Source of the DNA: Candidatus Pacearchaeota archaeon
Lineage (GTDB): Archaea > Nanobdellota > Nanobdellia > Pacearchaeales > GW2011-AR1
DNA length: 17,751 bases
Assembly (NCBI GenBank): GCA_030699205.1
Contig: JAUYJY010000056.1
Location: forward strand, 1 to 17,751
Direction: 5' to 3'
Both the position numbers and the translations under genes were made by a program. Positions within the stretch are counted from its first letter, which is position 1. Each line of letters begins with the position of its first letter. Below are positions 13,524-17,751 of this stretch, one piece after another. Below the pieces are notes generated by a model. The model was not told where the DNA came from, did no database searches, and saw only the letters and a list, made by a program, of their open reading frames with translations.

Positions 13524-13543
13524 GAAGTATATTAAAAGAAGAA

Positions 13544-13553
13544 TTATTTAAAC
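13544..13553 (-). promoter_or_regulatory. TATA box of the surface-protein gene
   Basis: GTTTAAATAA on the minus strand, centred about 26 bases before the ATG at 13523, consistent with a leaderless archaeal transcript. Confidence 0.55.
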
Positions 13554-13806
13554 TTGTTGAAATTGTGGGCTGTTAAGCTAACATTCTCTAATTGGCCCTT
13601 TTTATTTTACTTCCCATTGAGATTCTATTTTTTACCATCGTTATGATCTACATCAAATTGAGAAAGGATGTAATTAAGGTTATTAATAAAAGAATGGGGT
13701 TTAGTTTGCAGATCTATGGCTCATATGCTAAAATAAAAATTATTTCTACGTCTAACTAAACTAATTACAAATTTGTAATTTTTTCTATCTATTGTTTTTT
13801 TCATTC
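13554..13806. other. Intergenic region at the edge of the restriction-modification operon
   Basis: About 250 bases without an assured gene. A 38-codon plus-strand frame at 13643-13759 encodes VINKRMGFSLQIYGSYA near its end; 'YGSYA' resembles the G-S motif of nucleotidyltransferases, but the frame stops soon after, so at most it is a relic. GTGGGCTGTTAAGCTAA at 13565-13581 repeats, inverted and with one mismatch, part of the transposon-end-like relic (124-140). An 18-base palindrome is listed separately. Confidence 0.35.
13763..13780. repeat. Perfect 18-base palindrome AATTACAAATTTGTAATT
   Basis: The two 9-base arms are exact reverse complements, and four T residues follow on the plus strand. 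It lies about 27 bases past the hsdM stop codon. It could act as a terminator or as a binding site for a dimeric regulator. Its AT content makes chance less remote than its length suggests. Confidence 0.5.
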
Positions 13807-15279
13807 TCAAACTTCCAACTCCTTCAATCCTCCCAAAATATCTTCTTCTAATTGTATTATCTTCTTTTTTATTATAATTGGTTTCTCATACTCTACTTCT
13901 TCATATTCAATTTCCCTATATTTTGATATACTCAAATCCCAATCTTTATCCTTAATTTCTTTTATTGGAACAAAGAAATACTTCTTCTTCCTATCTGTTG
14001 GTTTTTCCTTTTCTCTATTGTTAAAGTGTTCTAAAATGTCTGGAATATCCCCTTTTCCGTCAATGAAAGTTCTTTTATCATCTAAGCTAAATCCGTCAGA
14101 CCCCATTTTATAGAACCAGACTTTTTGTGTTGGTTCTCCTTTTGTAAAGAATAGAACAGCAGTAGAAACACCAGCATAAGGTTTGAATATACCAGAAGGC
14201 ATAGATATAACAGCATCTAGTCTGCACTCTGTTAATAATATTTCCCTGATTCTTTTATGTGCTTTTGAGTTTCCAAATAAAACTCCTTCTGGAACAATTA
14301 CAGCACATCTTCCTTGGCCAGATGGAGCTAAAGCCAGATACATTAATTCTAGGAATAAAAGTTCTGTTTTTGTTGTTTTAATTCTGAATCTCTGACTTAT
14401 CTCTGCTTCATTCAAACTCCCTTTAAATGGCGGATTCGCAAGTATCACATCATAGGTGTTATCTGACACTCTTGGGATATTATTTGGATAAGAATCAGTT
14501 AGTGTATTAACCTGAAAAATATTTGGTTTTTTGATTCCATGCATCATTAAGTTCATTATGGATATTCTTCTCATTGTTTCATCAAAATCATAACCAAAGA
14601 TAGACTCCTCATCCAATATCTTTTTTTGTTTTGGTGTTAATGCACTTATTCCGTCTCTTTTATTTGCTTCTAAAATATGATGATAAGCATTAACCAAAAA
14701 ACCAGCTGTTCCACAAGCAGGGTCTAAAATTTTATCATCTGCTTTAGGGTCTGCTAAATCTACCATCATATTGATAATATGTCTTGGTGTTCTGAATTGC
14801 CCATTTTTTCCTGCTGTTGATAATTCCCCTAATAGATATTCATAAATATCTCCTTGTGTGTCTTGATTTTGTTCTTTAATATGCATATCATTAATAATAT
14901 TTACAGCTTCAATTAACAGAGATGCTGTTGGAATTCCAAAATTAGCTCCTTTCATATATTCTTTATATAATGAACTTCCATTTCCTCCAAGATTTCTCAT
15001 AAATGGAAACACTTCATCTCTAACATGGTCAAGTATTGTTTCAGCAGGTTTAGTTATCCACTTACTCCATTTACAATCTTCATGTCTTTTAAAGATTGAA
15101 ACATATTTCTCTCCTGTAAAACCTGCTTCTCTAATTCTTTTCTCATCTTCATCCTCTAACTTTTTCATAAAAATTAGGAAAGACATCTGTTCAATTGCAG
15201 TGATAGGGTTACTAAGTCCACCACTCCAAAACTTATCCCAAAGTTTGTTTATTTTTGATTTTAGGTTTGAGTCTAACAT
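13807..15279 (-). CDS. hsdM: Type I restriction-modification DNA methyltransferase subunit HsdM
   Basis: 490 residues, close to the usual HsdM length of about 500. An N-terminal helical domain (LDSNLKSKINKLWDKFWSGG ... ITAIEQMSFLIFMKKLEDED) leads to GQFRTPRHII at 160-169, the SAM-binding motif I LDPACGTAGFL at 185-195 and the N6-adenine catalytic motif IV NPPF at 282-285. With two HsdS-bound copies, HsdM methylates adenine in the bipartite target and protects the host DNA. It is the last gene of the minus-strand operon, two bases after the Bro-N gene stop. No motif is missing, so it should be active. The restriction subunit HsdR is not in the window. Confidence 0.95.
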   Translation of the reverse strand: MLDSNLKSKINKLWDKFWSGGLSNPITAIEQMSFLIFMKKLEDEDEKRIREAGFTGEKYVSIFKRHEDCKWSKWITKPAETILDHVRDEVFPFMRNLGGNGSSLYKEYMKGANFGIPTASLLIEAVNIINDMHIKEQNQDTQGDIYEYLLGELSTAGKNGQFRTPRHIINMMVDLADPKADDKILDPACGTAGFLVNAYHHILEANKRDGISALTPKQKKILDEESIFGYDFDETMRRISIMNLMMHGIKKPNIFQVNTLTDSYPNNIPRVSDNTYDVILANPPFKGSLNEAEISQRFRIKTTKTELLFLELMYLALAPSGQGRCAVIVPEGVLFGNSKAHKRIREILLTECRLDAVISMPSGIFKPYAGVSTAVLFFTKGEPTQKVWFYKMGSDGFSLDDKRTFIDGKGDIPDILEHFNNREKEKPTDRKKKYFFVPIKEIKDKDWDLSISKYREIEYEEVEYEKPIIIKKKIIQLEEDILGGLKELEV

Positions 15280-15281
15280 GT

Positions 15282-16151
15282 TTAATTTGAGACCTCCAAA
15301 AATTTCTTTTTTCTTTTTTTCCTTAAAAATTTCTCTTTTTCACTTAGATAATTTTCATCAGTTACAACTTCTTCTCTTGTTATAGACTCTATTTCTTTTC
15401 TAGCATTTCCAGCTACTTTTCCACCTTTTCTTGCGATATCTATACTTTCTGAAAACTCAGAGGGACTTTCTTTTTTAGAAATTTCTTTAGTTGTAACCTC
15501 TGCAAGCATATTAAGAACAAGTTCCAAATTAGTCATGTTATCTCTTAAATTTTCTTTTTTAAGATTTTTTAATTTCTTATATTCTTTTATAGATAAATCA
15601 GACCATGCTTTTGTTATCTCATCAGTTAAAATTGCAAATTCCTCTTCCTCTTCAATTCCAACTCTTTCCCATTCATCAGTAAGCTCTTTTCTTACTTCTA
15701 TTGTCTTAAGCCTTTGATTTATCCATTCTTTAGAATAACCCTTCTTGAGATAGGTTTTCATAGCTCTATCAAATGCTAATTCGGGGTTATGGGTTTCATC
15801 GATTCGCTCATTTCCAACTTTTGCAAGCCAAACCTTAAACGGCTCTGCTTTTTTTGAAGGAATTGATTGAATTAATCTTAAGATTTGTTCTGTATCCGCC
15901 ACATCTGTAATATAATATTTTCCATCCGAGGAGATCATTTTCAGTTGTCCGATAAACTCGGACAACTCAGAGCCTTCTTCTTTTAATTTGGCTTTCAAAT
16001 CCGCCCAATATTTTCGGGGTCTTGAACTTTCAGTTAAGATTTCAATAACATCCACAATAGAAAATAACCATTTTTCTTTTTCTTCATCCCAATGAGTTCT
16101 TATCTTTTTACCTGCAAATATCTTTGATTTTTTATCTCTTTCTTTTTCCAT
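15282..16151 (-). CDS. Bro-N / DinD-like protein in the type I RM operon
   Basis: 289 residues. The first ~110 match the Bro-N pattern: KKIRTHWDEEKEKWLFSIVD at 15-34, VIEILTESSRPRKYWADLKAK at 35-55, then DGKYYITDVADTEQILRLIQS and KVWLAKVG. The remainder (LAFDRAMKTYLKKGYSKEWI ... RLKTIEVRKELTDEW) is helical and matches what I recall of DinD-type proteins often found beside hsdM. The C-terminal part has ARKGGKVAGNARKEIE and ends in a strongly basic helix. Bro-N domains bind DNA. E. coli DinD is reported to affect RecA filaments. Here a regulatory or DNA-damage-linked role in the RM locus is inferred. It is separated by two bases from both neighbouring genes. Confidence 0.82.
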   Translation of the reverse strand: MEKERDKKSKIFAGKKIRTHWDEEKEKWLFSIVDVIEILTESSRPRKYWADLKAKLKEEGSELSEFIGQLKMISSDGKYYITDVADTEQILRLIQSIPSKKAEPFKVWLAKVGNERIDETHNPELAFDRAMKTYLKKGYSKEWINQRLKTIEVRKELTDEWERVGIEEEEEFAILTDEITKAWSDLSIKEYKKLKNLKKENLRDNMTNLELVLNMLAEVTTKEISKKESPSEFSESIDIARKGGKVAGNARKEIESITREEVVTDENYLSEKEKFLRKKRKKKFLEVSN

Positions 16152-16153
16152 AT

Positions 16154-16990
16154 TTATTGTTGTGAAGTCTTCTTTTTGTTTAATCTTTTTTTAATTAAGT
16201 TATTAAATAATTGAGCAATCTTATCAATGATAGTTTCTATCTTTTTAATGTTTGGCTTTATTTCTCTATGAATTGATTTTATATTTTCTCTTGGAAAGCG
16301 ATAAACATTTTTTCCATCCATCAAAATAATATAAGTATTATCTTGTTTAATGAGTCTTCCATAGTATTTCCTGTTATCTAAATCCCTTATAGATACATCT
16401 TCATATTTTATTAATCTCGCATTATGTAAAATTATTAAATTATTGAAAGTTGAGATGGTAGCGATTATGATAAATATTCTTATTATCCAATTATTAAAAA
16501 AGAATATTCCATTAACAACTAAAAAGATAGTTATATATCCAAATAGTATAATTTTTAATTGGCTAGGTAATTTAGTAAAGAAACCATCAAATAACGCCTT
16601 TAACCATTTGTTTTCTTTCAAGCTAATCCCAAATTTAGATAAATTTCTCTCGGAAATTTCATAAAAATAAGATGTTGCTTTACCTCTATTTATCTTAAAT
16701 ACATCCATTTTTATTTTAAAATATAGTAAGAAAAATCCAAAAATAATCCAAAAGATAAAAAACCATGTCCAGTTAAGATCTAAAATTAAAAGAGGAAAAT
16801 AGTAAAAAAATAAAGCAGGGATTGCAATATAGATTAAAAATAATATGAATCCTACTATGTAGTTTAATGATTTATCTTCCTGTGTTGGATAGAAGTCCAT
16901 TACCAATTTTCCCAAGTAAAAAGAAATGAAACTTACTACTGTAATAAGTAAACCAATCCATCCAGGAGTTATAAATTCTTGTAAATTCAT
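16154..16990 (-). CDS. Five-span membrane protein inside the RM operon, unknown function
   Basis: 278 residues, family not recognised. Hydrophobic spans lie at about 10-30, 43-70, 74-92, 146-165 and 167-187. A soluble loop at about 93-145 contains a basic stretch, and a C-terminal cytoplasmic domain follows (GRLIKQDNTYIILMDGKNVY at 211-230, then FPRENIKSI), which looks like a small SH3/Sm-type barrel, then a helix and a Lys-rich end. The start shares ATGA with the hsdS stop, and its stop is two bases before the Bro-N gene, so it is firmly part of the operon. A membrane protein is not a standard component of type I RM. It might be a defence effector or anchor, or unrelated cargo. The tight overlaps argue against random insertion. 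Confidence 0.8.
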   Translation of the reverse strand: MNLQEFITPGWIGLLITVVSFISFYLGKLVMDFYPTQEDKSLNYIVGFILFLIYIAIPALFFYYFPLLILDLNWTWFFIFWIIFGFFLLYFKIKMDVFKINRGKATSYFYEISERNLSKFGISLKENKWLKALFDGFFTKLPSQLKIILFGYITIFLVVNGIFFFNNWIIRIFIIIATISTFNNLIILHNARLIKYEDVSIRDLDNRKYYGRLIKQDNTYIILMDGKNVYRFPRENIKSIHREIKPNIKKIETIIDKIAQLFNNLIKKRLNKKKTSQQ

Positions 16991-17751
16991 TTTACTAACT
17001 CCCCATTAAATGCTTGTTTCATCAATGAATCAAACATAACCTTTAATTCTTCTTTAGATTGTTTTTGTTTTTCTTTAAGTTTTTCAACCTCTTCTACTAT
17101 GGAAGCGAATTTGTGTTGGAGGGGAAGAGGAGGGAGAGGAATTTCAAACCTCTTAAATTTATCTTGAGTAAAATGAGCTATAGTTACCTGAATAGTATCT
17201 TTTTTAATTAATCCTAATTTAACAGCAATTTCCATAAAATAAATAAAATATGTAGGATTTATTTTTTTATCTTTTATTCTTAATCTGTGAAGAGCATTTT
17301 GATAACAACAATTATTAATTTCTCCGTTATATATCGCAGTTCTTCCAACTTCTCCACCTTCACAAACTAAAATATCTCCTTTTTTAAGTTGATATTTTAT
17401 ATATTCATCTTCATCAAAATCCATTTCGTTAACATCACTTAAATCTAAATGTCCCCATTGAACATTAATATTTCTTAGATAAGGTCTTAGATTTTTTCCA
17501 GTATAATTCCTTGCTGAAAGCATTTTTCCTAACTTCATATCAAAAAGTTCTTGAGTTTCGATATATTTCCATTTTTTCTCATTCCTAACTGGATCCCCAA
17601 ACATCTCATAAAAAACACTTTGTAGATATTCTTTTGTTAATTTATCAGCATCTTCTCTTTTTTGTTTTAAAGTTTCTGCTTTTTCTAAAATTTGGACTAT
17701 ACTATTTTGAATGGAGGTGGGTGGAAGAATAAACTTGATGGATAAAATCTG
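16987..17751 (-). CDS. hsdS: Type I restriction-modification specificity subunit HsdS (5' end cut by window edge)
   Basis: The reading frame stays open from the stop at 16987 to the window edge at 17751, giving 254 residues of the C-terminal part; the frame does not start at the internal ATG at 17604. The edge end (FILPPTSIQNSIVQILEKAE) is the close of the first target-recognition domain and the central helical spacer. A second recognition domain follows (KLGKMLSARNYTG ... LKKGDILVCEGGEVGRTAIY), ending with the typical FEIPLPPLPLQ and the second conserved helix (KFASIVEEVEKLKEKQKQ). The central and C-terminal helices resemble each other, as expected for HsdS. HsdS binds two HsdM and sets the bipartite DNA target. 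It is followed by the membrane-protein gene with ATGA overlap. Confidence 0.93.
   Translation of the reverse strand, partial: QILSIKFILPPTSIQNSIVQILEKAETLKQKREDADKLTKEYLQSVFYEMFGDPVRNEKKWKYIETQELFDMKLGKMLSARNYTGKNLRPYLRNINVQWGHLDLSDVNEMDFDEDEYIKYQLKKGDILVCEGGEVGRTAIYNGEINNCCYQNALHRLRIKDKKINPTYFIYFMEIAVKLGLIKKDTIQVTIAHFTQDKFKRFEIPLPPLPLQHKFASIVEEVEKLKEKQKQSKEELKVMFDSLMKQAFNGELVK

Noticed and set aside
16987..17604. HsdS starting at the internal ATG 17604
   Set aside because: The frame stays open to the window edge and the extra residues match the end of a first target-recognition domain and the central helix, so the gene is cut by the window rather than short.
1..17751. CRISPR array
   Set aside because: No regularly spaced direct repeats are seen on either strand.
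13807..17751. Phase-variable inverted repeats for hsdS switching
   Set aside because: No second hsdS fragment or long inverted repeat is present in the window.

Overview
The window looks archaeal, most likely from an AT-rich DPANN lineage (Pacearchaeota/Woesearchaeota-like). This is inferred from several signs. TTTATA/TTTAAA boxes sit 22-28 bases before many start codons, leaving little or no leader. There is an archaeal type IV pilin with a class III signal. Several small secreted proteins carry an N-terminal signal and a C-terminal membrane anchor. Coding is dense and Lys/Asn-rich. No rRNA or tRNA gene and no CRISPR array is visible, so the lineage is not proved.

Layout. Bases 1-255 hold no convincing gene but contain a degraded element that resembles the right end (omega-RNA-like 3' segment) of an IS200/IS605-type transposon. 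A small glutaredoxin and an FkbM-type methyltransferase follow on the minus strand. From 1472 to 5579 four plus-strand genes overlap end to start: a long Gfo/Idh/MocA-like oxidoreductase, a thymidylate-kinase-like P-loop kinase, an unrecognised 430-residue protein and an HD-domain hydrolase. A Nudix hydrolase follows from its own promoter and converges, with overlapping stop codons, on a NodU/CmcH-type carbamoyltransferase. These enzymes (dehydrogenase, nucleotide kinase, phosphohydrolase, Nudix, O-carbamoyltransferase, with FkbM divergent at the edge) look like an undescribed pathway for a modified nucleotide or sugar. That is the best candidate for a new system here.

From 7854 to 9680 lies a plus-strand operon for the cell envelope: a membrane-anchored DUF192 protein, a membrane-anchored staphylococcal-nuclease/lamin-tail fusion, and a secreted protein with a C-terminal anchor. 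A minus-strand pair (M64-like metalloprotease, then a type IV pilin) overlaps by 13 bases. It is divergent from an unrecognised protein with a very lysine-rich tail. A large secreted, C-terminally anchored, Cys-containing surface protein follows on the minus strand.

From 13807 to the right edge is a minus-strand type I restriction-modification operon transcribed hsdS (cut by the edge), a five-span membrane protein, a Bro-N/DinD-like protein, hsdM. No hsdR is in the window. The membrane protein between hsdS and hsdM is unusual and makes this a possible composite defence locus.

A striking regulatory observation is a 28/29-base element, nearly identical between the promoters of the glutaredoxin and the carbamoyltransferase and at the same place relative to both start codons.
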